Shown here piece after piece: positions 8,198 to 16,292 of a stretch of 19,795 nt of DNA. Position 1 is the stretch's first letter. Each line of letters opens with the position of its first letter. The notes beneath the pieces were generated by a model. It worked only from the letters and a program-made list of their open reading frames with translations. It did not search any database and was not told where the DNA came from. Position numbers and translations under genes: made by a program. The DNA comes from JAFGSZ01 sp964492185 (GTDB lineage Bacteria; Bacteroidota; Bacteroidia; Bacteroidales; UBA10428), in contig CAZBJH010000060.1 in assembly GCA_964492185.1 (NCBI GenBank), positions 1 to 19,795 on the forward strand. The letters are read 5' to 3'.

Positions 8198-9127
8198 ATG
8201 TTTTTCGAAGTAACGGTGCTGGGCAGCAGTTCAGCTCTGCCTACATCCAGAAAATTTCCATCCGCTCATGTGCTTAATGTGCATGGGCGTTTTTATTTGA
8301 TCGATTGTGGTGAAGGTACACAAATACAACTTAGAAAATTTGGAATTAAACTGGGGAAGCTAAACACGATCTTTATTTCTCATATGCATGGTGACCATGT
8401 GTTTGGACTCTTTGGTTTGTTTTCGACATTAAACCTGCTCGGGCGTGAAACGCCCCTTCATTTATACGGACATGAAGGCTTAGGAAATCTTATCAGACAT
8501 TTTCAGGATAATTATGGCCAGAATTTATCATATTCTATTGTACACCACAAAATTAAAACCAGGCAAAAGGGAATAATATTTGAAGATAATGGGATTACTG
8601 TTGAAACGTTTCCGCTAAAACACCGGATACCAACAAATGGGTTCTGTTTTAGGGAAAAACCCAGGGAAAGAAATCTGAGAAAGCAGGTTCTGGAAAAATA
8701 TGATATTCCGGTGAGAGAGAGGATTAATATAAAAAACGGGGCGGATTTTATTATGCCTGACGGTAGTGTGATACCGAATTATGAGCTTACCCTGCCTCCC
8801 AAAAAAAGCCGGTCGTATGCATATGTTTCTGACACACGCCCTGTGAAAAATCTGGTCAAAATCCTGAAGGGCATTGATTTGTTGTATCATGAATCCACAT
8901 TTCTTGATAAAGATGCTCAACTGGCCAGGCAAACTGAGCATACCACCGCATTACAGGCCGCGGAGATAGCCCGTGACGCGGAGGCCGGCAAGTTGCTGCT
9001 TGGGCATCTCTCAACACGATATAAGGATGAAGATCTCTTTACAGAAGAAGCAAGAAAGATATTTGAAAATTCATTTGTTGTTCGTGAAGGTGAGAAGTAT
9101 GTTGTGGAACTGACCAGGGAAGAGTAG
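8198..9127 (+). CDS. rnz: Ribonuclease Z (tRNA 3' endonuclease)
   Basis: Metallo-beta-lactamase-fold endonuclease that trims the 3' trailer of tRNA precursors. The 309-residue length fits the short bacterial form. Zinc ligands are visible in order: SHMHGDH at 61-67 (His62, His64, Asp66, His67), His142 in LKHRIPTNGF, Asp212 in YVSDTRP, and His270 in LLLGHLSTRY. EHTTALQAAEIA at 247-258 contains the conserved His248 region of RNase Z, and residues 143-205 carry the insertion expected around the exosite. It begins MFFEVTVLGSSSALP, the typical opening. It is preceded by the STAS gene at 18 bases and followed by a 216-base gap before guaA. Confidence 0.93.
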   Translation: MFFEVTVLGSSSALPTSRKFPSAHVLNVHGRFYLIDCGEGTQIQLRKFGIKLGKLNTIFISHMHGDHVFGLFGLFSTLNLLGRETPLHLYGHEGLGNLIRHFQDNYGQNLSYSIVHHKIKTRQKGIIFEDNGITVETFPLKHRIPTNGFCFREKPRERNLRKQVLEKYDIPVRERINIKNGADFIMPDGSVIPNYELTLPPKKSRSYAYVSDTRPVKNLVKILKGIDLLYHESTFLDKDAQLARQTEHTTALQAAEIARDAEAGKLLLGHLSTRYKDEDLFTEEARKIFENSFVVREGEKYVVELTREE

Positions 9128-9289
9128 GGAATTATTGTTACGCATTTCCACGGTTTGGCATTCTAAAAACATGTTAATAGAGGTGCAGATGGCACTTGTT
9201 ATAAACTAAACACCTGCATAATATGAGAGTTCAACAAATACAGAAGCGAACCGGCAACTGTTTTAACTTCGGGTTTTGGGCAACAGACT

Positions 9290-9320
9290 TTCAGGCATAT
9301 TAACTATCTTTGTGCCTGAA
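9290..9320 (+). terminator. 8-bp perfect inverted repeat followed by a T run
   Basis: TTCAGGCA at 9290-9297 pairs perfectly with TGCCTGAA at 9313-9320 across a 15-base loop and is followed directly by TTTTT. As RNA it could end the rpsA-STAS-rnz transcript; its stem is only moderately GC-rich. It also brackets the guaA -7 box, so it could instead be an operator. Which role holds cannot be told from sequence. Confidence 0.4.
9305..9312 (+). promoter_or_regulatory. Bacteroidota -7 box for guaA
   Basis: TATCTTTG matches TAnnTTTG exactly and would give a leader of roughly 25 bases before the guaA GTG. The nearest upstream TTTG (9275-9278) is 26 bases away, longer than the preferred spacing, so the -33 element is weak. 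The box lies in the loop of the 9290-9320 inverted repeat. Confidence 0.45.
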
Positions 9321-9343
9321 TTTTTGCACTAATAACAGAAAGC

Positions 9344-10873
9344 GTGGAGGAGAAAATTCTTATTCTTGATTTCGGCTCCCAGTATACACAGCTTATAGCC
9401 CGTAAGGTGAGGGAGTTGAATGTATATTGTGATATTCATCCTTTTAATAAATTTACTGCAATTGACAGTTCTGTCAAGGGTGTGATATTATCCGGCAGCC
9501 CGGCATCTGTTCGTGATGCGAATGCGCCGGTTCCCGATCTTTCAACCATCCTTGGTAAGGTACCTGTTTTGGGTATTTGTTATGGGGCACAATATCTTGC
9601 ACTAAAAGCCGGGGCAGAAGTGTCACCATCGAGGTCAAGGGAATACGGGAAAGCCACTCTCGGGTATGTTGATCGAAAAAATCTGCTTTTTCAGGAGGTT
9701 AGTATTAATTCACAAGTATGGATGTCGCATGGAGATACAATCGAAAAATTGCCGGATAATTTCAGGATCATTGGTAGTACAAGGGATGTAGAGGTAGGCG
9801 CTTATAAGATAGAGGGTGAAGACACTTATGGTATCCAGTTTCATCCTGAAGTATATCATACAACCGAGGGACAAACCATACTGAAAAATTTTCTGGTTGA
9901 TATATGTAAATGTGCCCGGGATTGGACTGCTGCTTCATTTGTGGAGCACACTGCCGATAAATTAAAAAATCTTATCGGAAATGACAAAGTTATACTCGGG
10001 CTTTCAGGGGGAGTGGATTCATCTGTTGCCGCGATGTTGCTGAACAGGGCAATAGGCAGGAACCTGGTTTGCATATTTGTGGATAACGGATTGTTAAGAA
10101 AAAACGAATATGAAAAGGTGCTGGATTCATACAAGGGAATGGGATTGAATGTTATAGGGGTAAACGCGGGAAAAAAATTTCTTGACGGACTGAAGAGAAT
10201 AAATGATCCTGAACTGAAAAGAAAAAGTATAGGTAATAGTTTTGTTGAGGTTTTTGATGCTGAAGCCATGAAAATTAAAGATGTTAAATGGCTTGGGCAG
10301 GGAACAATTTACCCTGATGTTATCGAGTCGGTTTCTGTAAATGGCCCTTCCGCTACAATAAAGTCACATCATAATGTGGGCGGATTACCCCGGTTTATGA
10401 AGCTAAAGGTTGTTGAACCCTTAAAATTATTATTTAAGGATGAAGTCAGAAAAGTTGGGGAAACACTTGGCATAGATGATAGTATTGTTAACCGGCACCC
10501 TTTTCCGGGGCCCGGACTTGCAATACGTATTCTGGGAGAAATCACAGAAGAAAGAGTAGCCTTATTGCAGGAGGTGGATGATATTTATATTGAAGGATTA
10601 AAAGAGTATGGTTTATACGATATTGTGTGGCAGGCTGCTGCTGTTTTATTGCCCGTGCAATCGGTCGGGGTTATGGGCGACGAAAGGACTTATGAAAATG
10701 TGGTGGCACTGAGGGCAGTTTCTTCAACAGATGGTATGACAGCCGACTGGTCAAAATTGCCTTATGAATTTTTGGGCGATATTTCCAACAGGATCATTAA
10801 CAAAGTGAAAGGTATAAACAGGGTTGTCTATGATATTAGTTCAAAACCCCCTGCAACTATAGAATGGGAATAG
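9344..10873 (+). CDS. guaA: GMP synthase (glutamine-hydrolysing)
   Basis: Converts XMP to GMP with ATP and glutamine. The 509-residue protein has both halves. The class I glutamine amidotransferase part shows Cys79 in LGICYGAQYLA and His167/Glu169 in GIQFHPEV. The ATP pyrophosphatase part begins around residue 205 with the P-loop-like SGGVDSS at 221-227. The C-terminal dimerisation domain ends SSKPPATIEWE, the normal terminus. The start is GTG at 9344: EEKILILDFGSQYTQL is exactly where other GuaA proteins begin, no upstream ATG is in frame, and GGAG lies within the first codons rather than upstream. It appears monocistronic, with its own promoter box and 237 bases before the next gene. No purine riboswitch was recognised. 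Confidence 0.96.
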   Translation: MEEKILILDFGSQYTQLIARKVRELNVYCDIHPFNKFTAIDSSVKGVILSGSPASVRDANAPVPDLSTILGKVPVLGICYGAQYLALKAGAEVSPSRSREYGKATLGYVDRKNLLFQEVSINSQVWMSHGDTIEKLPDNFRIIGSTRDVEVGAYKIEGEDTYGIQFHPEVYHTTEGQTILKNFLVDICKCARDWTAASFVEHTADKLKNLIGNDKVILGLSGGVDSSVAAMLLNRAIGRNLVCIFVDNGLLRKNEYEKVLDSYKGMGLNVIGVNAGKKFLDGLKRINDPELKRKSIGNSFVEVFDAEAMKIKDVKWLGQGTIYPDVIESVSVNGPSATIKSHHNVGGLPRFMKLKVVEPLKLLFKDEVRKVGETLGIDDSIVNRHPFPGPGLAIRILGEITEERVALLQEVDDIYIEGLKEYGLYDIVWQAAAVLLPVQSVGVMGDERTYENVVALRAVSSTDGMTADWSKLPYEFLGDISNRIINKVKGINRVVYDISSKPPATIEWE

Positions 10874-10987
10874 GAAATTAACGAAACCAATTTTTAACCT
10901 TTATTATCCATGCAGGTAAGGCTATTGAATTTGTTATGATGACGGAATTATTGTTTTTATTTGTTATGCGCCGGATGAGCGAATATG

Positions 10988-11021
10988 TTTGATGTTATTC
11001 ATATAAAAAATGATAATTTTG
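10988..11021 (+). promoter_or_regulatory. Bacteroidota-type promoter for the S41 peptidase operon
   Basis: TTTG at 10988-10991 (-33 element) and TAATTTTG at 11014-11021 (-7 element, exact TAnnTTTG) are separated by 22 bases, the best-formed promoter pair in the window. Transcription would start near 11028, about 80 bases before the ATG at 11111. Confidence 0.5.
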
Positions 11022-11110
11022 TATTAAAATTAATAACATACAGAAAACTAAAAGACATAAACAGCCGTTTTTATCTCAGGAAACTTTTAATATTTTGAAG
11101 GGAAGAGAAC

Positions 11111-12700
11111 ATGAAACAAGTGAATAAATTAGTATTTGTATTATTTTTCCTGTTTGCAGGATTCATTATTAATGCTCAAACGGTATACGATCAATCCTAT
11201 AAATTTGCCAAAGCGCTGGAGTGGATTAACAATTATTATGTTGATTCTGTTGATACCGATATGCTTGTTGAAAAAGCTATCATAGAGATGCTGGATGAGC
11301 TTGATCCGCATTCAACATATCTTACGAAAGAAGAAGTCAAACAAATGAATGAACCGCTCGAAGGTAACTTTGAAGGTATTGGCATATCATTTAATATTCT
11401 GAAAGATACCATATTTGTTGTCTCGCCTATTTCAGGTGGCCCTTCCGAGCGGATTGGTATTTTATCAGGTGACCGGATCATTGAAGTGGAGGGAAAGAAT
11501 GTAGCAGGGACAGGAATCACTAATAAAGACGTATTTGAATTACTCAGAGGTAAAAAGGGAACAAAAGTCAATGTAACTGTTTTGCGAAGGGGCAGTGATG
11601 ACATCCTTGATTTTACAATTACCCGTGATAAAATTCCAATCTACAGTTTGGATGCTTCTTATAAAGTGAAGGATAATATCGGGTATCTAAAGATCAACCG
11701 TTTTTCAATGACTACTATCGATGAATTTAAGTCAGCGGTGAGTGAGCTTAAGAAAGAGGGGGTTGAGAATTTGATTCTCGATTTGACGGGCAATGGAGGA
11801 GGTTACCTGGAGGTTGCTATTAAGCTTGCCGACCAGTTTCTGAAGAAGGACAGGCTGGTTGTATATACCATGGGTCTTAACAGTGAAAAGCGCGAATACG
11901 CGGCCACTTCAGATGGTGATTTTGAAGACGGGAAAGTTGTGATCCTGATTGATGAAGGTTCTGCATCAGCAAGTGAAATTGTGTCGGGAGCAATTCAGGA
12001 TTGGGACAGGGGAGTGATCATAGGAAGGCGTTCTTTTGGAAAAGGTCTTGTACAGCGACCCTTATTGTTACCAGATCAATCCATGATCAGACTTACTATT
12101 GCCAGGTATTATACTCCATCAGGAAGATTGATCCAGAAACCATATTCCAACTATGAAGATTATGAGTTGGAGTTACTGCACAGAATTGATCATGGTGAGT
12201 TATTATCAGCAGACAGTATTCAATTCCCCGATTCTTTGAAAAACGAAACGCTTATAAGTTCCAGAACAGTATATGGAGGAGGGGGGATCATGCCTGATTA
12301 TTTTATTCCGATCGACACATCATTTTATTCTGATTACTATAGGAATTTGATAAGAAAAGGGTTGTTGAATCAGTTTATACTTGAATATGTGGACAAGAAC
12401 AGAAAAAGTCTCTATCGCCAGTATGAAAGCTTTGAAACATTTTACGATGAGTTTGAGATTGATGAAAAGCTTTTCTCCCGGCTAACAGGGTTTGCCAAAG
12501 AAGAAGGATTGAAAGTCCGGGATGAAGACATCAGCGTTTCAAAGGAACAGATAGAGTTATTGATGAAGGCTTATATTGCCCGCGATTTGTGGAACACGAA
12601 TGAGTTTTACAGGATAATGAACGATACGGATCCGAAATTTAATAAAGCCCTGGCAATAATTGAAGACTGGGATAATCTGGCGGCCTTTTTAGTCAGATAA
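11111..12700 (+). CDS. Exported S41-family C-terminal processing peptidase with PDZ domain
   Basis: A serine peptidase of the CtpA/Prc family that cleaves periplasmic or envelope proteins near their C-termini. Residues 1-22 form a signal peptide, with a hydrophobic core and likely cleavage after …INA before Gln23. A PDZ domain spans about 82-160 (EGNFEGIGISF, SGDRIIEVEGKNV). The S41 core follows, with GNGGGYL at 227-233, the catalytic Ser286 in DEGSASASEI and the Lys311 general base in GRRSFGKGLVQ. The Ser-Lys spacing of 25 equals that in Prc and CtpB. The C-terminal ~150 residues are a charged helical extension. Start ATG at 11111 follows the purine-rich GAAGGGAAGAGA. It is 21 bases before pnuC but has no evident metabolic link to it. 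Confidence 0.93.
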   Translation: MKQVNKLVFVLFFLFAGFIINAQTVYDQSYKFAKALEWINNYYVDSVDTDMLVEKAIIEMLDELDPHSTYLTKEEVKQMNEPLEGNFEGIGISFNILKDTIFVVSPISGGPSERIGILSGDRIIEVEGKNVAGTGITNKDVFELLRGKKGTKVNVTVLRRGSDDILDFTITRDKIPIYSLDASYKVKDNIGYLKINRFSMTTIDEFKSAVSELKKEGVENLILDLTGNGGGYLEVAIKLADQFLKKDRLVVYTMGLNSEKREYAATSDGDFEDGKVVILIDEGSASASEIVSGAIQDWDRGVIIGRRSFGKGLVQRPLLLPDQSMIRLTIARYYTPSGRLIQKPYSNYEDYELELLHRIDHGELLSADSIQFPDSLKNETLISSRTVYGGGGIMPDYFIPIDTSFYSDYYRNLIRKGLLNQFILEYVDKNRKSLYRQYESFETFYDEFEIDEKLFSRLTGFAKEEGLKVRDEDISVSKEQIELLMKAYIARDLWNTNEFYRIMNDTDPKFNKALAIIEDWDNLAAFLVR

Positions 12701-12721
12701 TCAATCAATAACCGGTGAATA

Positions 12722-13348
12722 GTGGACTTTTACTCCTTTTATGAAAACACCCTGCAGTGGATAATCAGTCATTATATTGAAATCCTGGGAACCATAAGCG
12801 GGCTGCTGTACCTTGTTTTCTCGATAAAGGGCAATATTCTGTTATGGCCATTTGGTATAGTAACTTCGGCACTTTATATCTATGTGTTTTTTGTTTCGCG
12901 GTTATACGCGGATATGAGTATAAATATTTATTATGTACTTATAAGTATTTATGGTTGGTATCACTGGTTGCACCCGGATAAAGGATCAGCTTCGGGAAAT
13001 GAAAAACTTAGGATCACCAGGATCACAAGAAGAATTGCCCTAATCCTTACAATAATAACTGCAGCTTTGTTTGTGCTTATCGCTTTTATCTTAATACGCT
13101 ATACCGATTCAGATATTCCTCTCTGGGATGCGTTTACAACAGCACTGAGTATTACTGCAACATGGATGCTTGCAAGAAAAATACTGGAACACTGGATATT
13201 ATGGATTGTAGTGGATAGTGTGTCAGCAGGTTTATATGTTTATAAAGAGTTATATCCCACACTGATTTTATTTTTGGTTTATACAACCCTGGCAGTTGTG
13301 GGTTTTTATCAATGGAAGAAGGAATGGATAAAAATGAATAGCGAGTGA
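12722..13348 (+). CDS. pnuC: Nicotinamide riboside transporter PnuC
   Basis: Inner-membrane facilitator for uptake of nicotinamide riboside, an NAD precursor. The 208 residues contain about seven hydrophobic segments (roughly 19-34, 38-58, 66-82, 104-126, 135-151, 157-173, 178-196), matching the PnuC fold. Family hallmarks seen: WPFGIVTSALY at 42-52, NIYYVLISIYGWYHW at 68-82, and the Trp/Asp pair in WIVVDSVSAGLYVYK. The start is GTG at 12722, directly before the first amphipathic segment. Its TGA overlaps the GTG of the following kinase gene by four bases (GTGA), indicating translational coupling: the transporter works by downstream phosphorylation trapping. Confidence 0.92.
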   Translation: MDFYSFYENTLQWIISHYIEILGTISGLLYLVFSIKGNILLWPFGIVTSALYIYVFFVSRLYADMSINIYYVLISIYGWYHWLHPDKGSASGNEKLRITRITRRIALILTIITAALFVLIAFILIRYTDSDIPLWDAFTTALSITATWMLARKILEHWILWIVVDSVSAGLYVYKELYPTLILFLVYTTLAVVGFYQWKKEWIKMNSE

Positions 13349-13887
13349 AAAAGATTGTAATTACCGGTCCCGAATCAACAGGTAAGTCAGTACTTACAAT
13401 GCAACTGGAGAAACACTTTCATGCTTTATACATTCCCGAGTATGCCAGGGATTATGTAATGGGCCTTGACCGTCCATACACCTATGAAGATATTGAACAT
13501 ATTGCAGAAACTCAGATCTGGCAGTTGATGCAGTATAAAAAGAAAGCAACTGATTTTTTATTCCTTGATACTTTTCTTATCATTACAAAAATATGGTTTC
13601 AGGTTCGTTTTAACCAATATCCCGTGTGGATTGATCATCACATAAAGTATTCGAAAATTGACCTGTATTTATTGTGCGATACCGACTTGCCCTGGTTTCC
13701 CGATAAGGTGAGAGAACATGGTGGTCAAATGCGTGAAAATCTGTTTAACAGGTATAAGGAACAGTTGAAAGATTTTGGTCTTGATTATGCTATTGTCAGG
13801 GGGACGGATAATGTGCGGTTTGATAATGCTTTATCAATTATACAGGAGAAGTTCAACACTAAAAACAACTGGTTTGGAAACATTTGA
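13345..13887 (+). CDS. Stand-alone NadR-type ribosylnicotinamide kinase (AAA_28 ATPase)
   Basis: Predicted to phosphorylate imported nicotinamide riboside to NMN. The 180-residue protein resembles only the C-terminal kinase domain of NadR: Walker A GPESTGKS at 8-15, PEYARDYV at 31-38 (the EYGRDYV motif of NadR), FLDTFLIITKIW with the Walker B-like Asp, and LLCDTDLPWFPDKVREHGG with the lid arginine. The NMN adenylyltransferase and repressor domains of enterobacterial NadR are absent. The GTG start overlaps the pnuC stop (GTGA), and its own 3' end overlaps the next gene by about 14 bases. Nicotinamide riboside as substrate is inferred from family and the pnuC linkage. Confidence 0.87.
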   Translation: MKKIVITGPESTGKSVLTMQLEKHFHALYIPEYARDYVMGLDRPYTYEDIEHIAETQIWQLMQYKKKATDFLFLDTFLIITKIWFQVRFNQYPVWIDHHIKYSKIDLYLLCDTDLPWFPDKVREHGGQMRENLFNRYKEQLKDFGLDYAIVRGTDNVRFDNALSIIQEKFNTKNNWFGNI

Positions 13888-15025
13888 AATTGTAGCTAAA
13901 ACTTTTTATGGATTGGAAGATGTACTTGCAGAGGAAGTAAAAAGTCTGGGAGCTGATCAAATAAAAATACAGCGCCGGGCCGTGAGTTATAAAGGAGATG
14001 AGAGTATGTTATACAAATCCAATATATGCTTGCGCACTGCCCTGCGTGTACTGAAACCCATCCATAACAGCACTATTGATAAAGCAGTGGATCTGTATGA
14101 TGTTGTAAGATCAGTCAACTGGCAGGACCATTTTAAGCTTCACAATACGTTTATTGTCGATCCCGTTGTGTTTTCGGGTTTTTTTACCAATTCCCATTTT
14201 GTTGCCCAAAGGACAAAGGATGCCATTGTGGATCAGTTCAGGGAAAAATACGGACAACGTCCAAGTGTGGATCAGTTAAAGCCTCATATCCGGATAAATG
14301 TTCACGTTGTAGAAAACAGGGTTTCACTTGCCCTGGATAGTTCCGGAGAATCCCTGCATAAACGCGGATACAAAACCAGGCAGACCAAAGCCCCGTTGAA
14401 TGAGGTGCTTGCCGCGGGACTAGTGTTGATCTCCGGCTGGAAACCGGATACATCTTTTGTAGATCCTATGAGTGGTTCGGGGACCATACCAATTGAAGCT
14501 GCTTTGATTGCAAAGAAAATACCGCCGGGACTGTTCAGGAAGGAGTTCGGATTTATGCACTGGAAAAATTTTGACCGAAAATTATATAACAATATAAAAA
14601 ATGAAATTATAAGTGAAAAGAAAATCAATACTGTTATCGCGGGATATGATATCTCTCCTGAGGCCATCGCAATTGCAACAGAGAATGCAAAGAATGCCGG
14701 TTTGGCAAAACTGATACGGTTTCAGGAGTTATCATTTGAAAATAGCCATGCACCTGACAGTTCCGGTACATTAATTACAAATCCACCCTATGGTGAGCGT
14801 TTAAAGATATCTGAAATTGAAGATTTCTATGAGACTATTGGCAATGTTCTGAAAATGAATTACACTGGTTTTGACGCATGGATATTAAGTGGTAATGCCG
14901 ATGCTCTGAAAAAGGTGGGATTGCGGGCGGAGAAAAAAATAACGCTGTTTAACGGGCCAATAAAAAGCCGGTTTTATAAATATTCCGTATATAGTGGCAA
15001 AATGCCCGAAAACATTGACGGATGA
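13874..15025 (+). CDS. THUMP-domain class I rRNA guanine-N2 methyltransferase (RlmL N-terminal-like)
   Basis: Predicted SAM-dependent methyltransferase of the RlmL/YpsC group, which makes N2-methylguanosine in 23S rRNA. I start it at TTG 13874, giving 383 residues that begin with ETFEIVAKTFYGLEDVL, the standard opening of this family; the longer frame open from 13775 runs inside the kinase gene and its extra residues look like shadow coding. Residues ~45-155 form the THUMP region, GYKTRQTKAPLNEVLAAG is the linker, DPMSGSGT at 197-204 is the SAM-binding loop, DISPEAI at 259-265 the acidic loop, and NPPYGERL at 303-310 the catalytic NPPY motif. The second methyltransferase domain of E. coli RlmL (RlmK) is absent, as in many non-enteric bacteria. 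The exact start is uncertain. Confidence 0.88.
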   Translation: METFEIVAKTFYGLEDVLAEEVKSLGADQIKIQRRAVSYKGDESMLYKSNICLRTALRVLKPIHNSTIDKAVDLYDVVRSVNWQDHFKLHNTFIVDPVVFSGFFTNSHFVAQRTKDAIVDQFREKYGQRPSVDQLKPHIRINVHVVENRVSLALDSSGESLHKRGYKTRQTKAPLNEVLAAGLVLISGWKPDTSFVDPMSGSGTIPIEAALIAKKIPPGLFRKEFGFMHWKNFDRKLYNNIKNEIISEKKINTVIAGYDISPEAIAIATENAKNAGLAKLIRFQELSFENSHAPDSSGTLITNPPYGERLKISEIEDFYETIGNVLKMNYTGFDAWILSGNADALKKVGLRAEKKITLFNGPIKSRFYKYSVYSGKMPENIDG

Positions 15026-15237
15026 AAACAAGATACATAAACAAAAATAGATGTAATCCGTATAACATTAAGTGTTTATTAATGTATATTTAAACAAATT
15101 TACTTATATTTAAATCATAAACATAAACATTCAAATGTTATTGTACATAAGTATTATTGATTTTTAATAGAAGATATTTTTTATATATTTGTTTGATTGA
15201 AAATACCACTTTAATTGTTACCGCATAAGAGCTTTAT
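15026..15237. other. AT-rich intergenic region upstream of siaB
   Basis: About 210 very AT-rich bases. ACATTAA at 15065-15071 and TTAATGT at 15079-15085 form a 7-bp inverted repeat with a 7-base spacer, too AT-rich for a strong terminator but possible as a binding site. ATAAACA-like words recur (near 15035, 15117 and 15123). The siaB promoter box is listed separately. No small ORF with a credible start was seen. Confidence 0.5.
15184..15191 (+). promoter_or_regulatory. Bacteroidota -7 box for siaB-siaC
   Basis: TATATTTG matches TAnnTTTG exactly and lies 46 bases before the siaB ATG. A partial -33 element, TTGA at 15157-15160, is 23 bases upstream. In so AT-rich a region a chance match is possible. 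Confidence 0.4.
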
Positions 15238-15783
15238 ATGAGCTTTAACATTACAGATTACTATAATGAACTAAGTAAGGGCGACGTTGTACTTGCATAT
15301 AAGGGCAGCATAACATCCGATCTTATTAATGATATTTTGGAGGCAGTTGAGGAAAAGCTTGATGAGTATGATGAAAACGGCAAGACAAAGAAAAAGATAT
15401 ATAATATACTGGTTGAGAGCCTTCAGAATCTATACCACCATATTGAAGAAAGGCATGAAGGAGTAGAAGAAGATCTGGACCCGAAATTCGGTGTTCTGGT
15501 AGTTGTACGTGAAGAGGACCTTTATAAAGTTACTACCGGTAATTTTGTCAATTCAAGAAAAATTAAATTCCTGAAAGAAAAGATAGATAAAATTAATAGT
15601 CTGACAAAAGAGGAATTGAAGGATATGTATAAGTTTATCCTGAATCATCAGAGACTCTCAGCCAAGGGCGGAGGCGGACTGGGTCTTGTTGATATTGCAC
15701 GAAAAACCGGTTATAAGCTGGAATATTCGTTTTATAATTATAACGGGAATTATTATTTTTTTGATCTTACAATTAAGGTTTAA
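15238..15783 (+). CDS. siaB: SiaB-family protein kinase (DUF6272)
   Basis: A 181-residue cytoplasmic protein of the SiaB family. In Pseudomonas aeruginosa SiaB phosphorylates the small protein SiaC. It has a GHKL-like ATPase layout: an N-box helix IYNILVESLQNLYHHI at 54-69 with Glu60 and Asn64 in the catalytic/metal positions, and a glycine-rich G-box AKGGGGLGLVDIARKTG at 142-158 followed by the terminal strand FFDLTIKV. There is no receiver, HAMP or membrane segment. It is the first gene of a two-gene unit, 29 bases before siaC. The phosphatase SiaA and cyclase SiaD of the Pseudomonas operon are not adjacent. Family identification rests on these motifs plus the siaC neighbour. Confidence 0.85.
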   Translation: MSFNITDYYNELSKGDVVLAYKGSITSDLINDILEAVEEKLDEYDENGKTKKKIYNILVESLQNLYHHIEERHEGVEEDLDPKFGVLVVVREEDLYKVTTGNFVNSRKIKFLKEKIDKINSLTKEELKDMYKFILNHQRLSAKGGGGLGLVDIARKTGYKLEYSFYNYNGNYYFFDLTIKV

Positions 15784-15812
15784 AGTTCGTTTTGTAAAAT
15801 TTTAATTTTTAT

Positions 15813-16193
15813 ATGAAGCCAATCTTTATTGAAAGAACACCGAAAACGCCTCTCGTCAAGTTTGATTCGGAGAAAGGTGTAATTGAGGTTAAGGGGAGAT
15901 CTATACCGGAGAATTCCATTGAATTTTACAAACCGCTGGTTGATTGGCTTGAACACTATGCTAAACAACCATTGAAGTTAACCAGAGTAGATGTTCAGTT
16001 AGAATATTTTAATACCAGTTCATCCAAATGTATTCTTGATGTCTTTAAGAAATTAGAGTCAATTCATAAAGCCAAAAATGATGTATTGATCAACTGGTAC
16101 TACGAAGAAGATGACGAAGATATGCTTGAAGCCGGAGAGGATTACGAATCCATCATCCGCGTTCCTTTTAAGATGATTGAGATTGTTGATTGA
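15813..16193 (+). CDS. siaC: SiaC-family regulatory phosphoprotein (DUF1987)
   Basis: A 126-residue single-domain protein of the DUF1987/SiaC family. In P. aeruginosa SiaC is phosphorylated by SiaB on Thr68; only the unphosphorylated form binds and activates the diguanylate cyclase SiaD. Here the hallmark LEYFNTSSSKCILDVFK at 63-79 puts a threonine at residue 68 by direct count, in the same motif. The N-terminal IERTPKTPLVKFD and the strand-helix pattern agree with a STAS-like fold. An acidic run EEDDEDMLEAGEDYE at 97-111 is typical of the family. No GGDEF protein is in the window, so the effector is unknown. The gene faces a convergent ABC fusion gene 99 bases away. Confidence 0.88.
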   Translation: MKPIFIERTPKTPLVKFDSEKGVIEVKGRSIPENSIEFYKPLVDWLEHYAKQPLKLTRVDVQLEYFNTSSSKCILDVFKKLESIHKAKNDVLINWYYEEDDEDMLEAGEDYESIIRVPFKMIEIVD

Positions 16194-16292
16194 TAAAATG
16201 TGCGTTTAGCCCCGAAAAGACCTCATGTTGTGCACCGGGTCCGGCTGTGTCACATGACGCCCAACTCCTGAATAACATAACTTTTCTATGAA
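16194..16292. terminator. Convergent gap with imperfect nested hairpin
   Basis: Between the converging siaC and ABC genes, CATGT at 16224-16228 and ACATG at 16252-16256 bracket CACCGG (16233-16238) and CCGG…GTG (16241-16249), an interrupted GC-rich hairpin with mismatches. It is locally more GC-rich than its surroundings and could end transcripts from both sides. No T run follows directly, so the terminator call is weak. Confidence 0.3.

Noticed and set aside
9128..9343. Purine or cobalamin riboswitch ahead of guaA
   Set aside because: Some words look suggestive (cataatatgag, ccggcaactg), but the purine-riboswitch core loops and the B12 box are not present, and the guaA -7 box lies downstream of them.
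10929..10968. 10-bp direct repeat ATTTGTTATG, 30 bases apart, after guaA
   Set aside because: Only two short AT-rich copies in a non-coding gap; no further copies or array, so likely chance.
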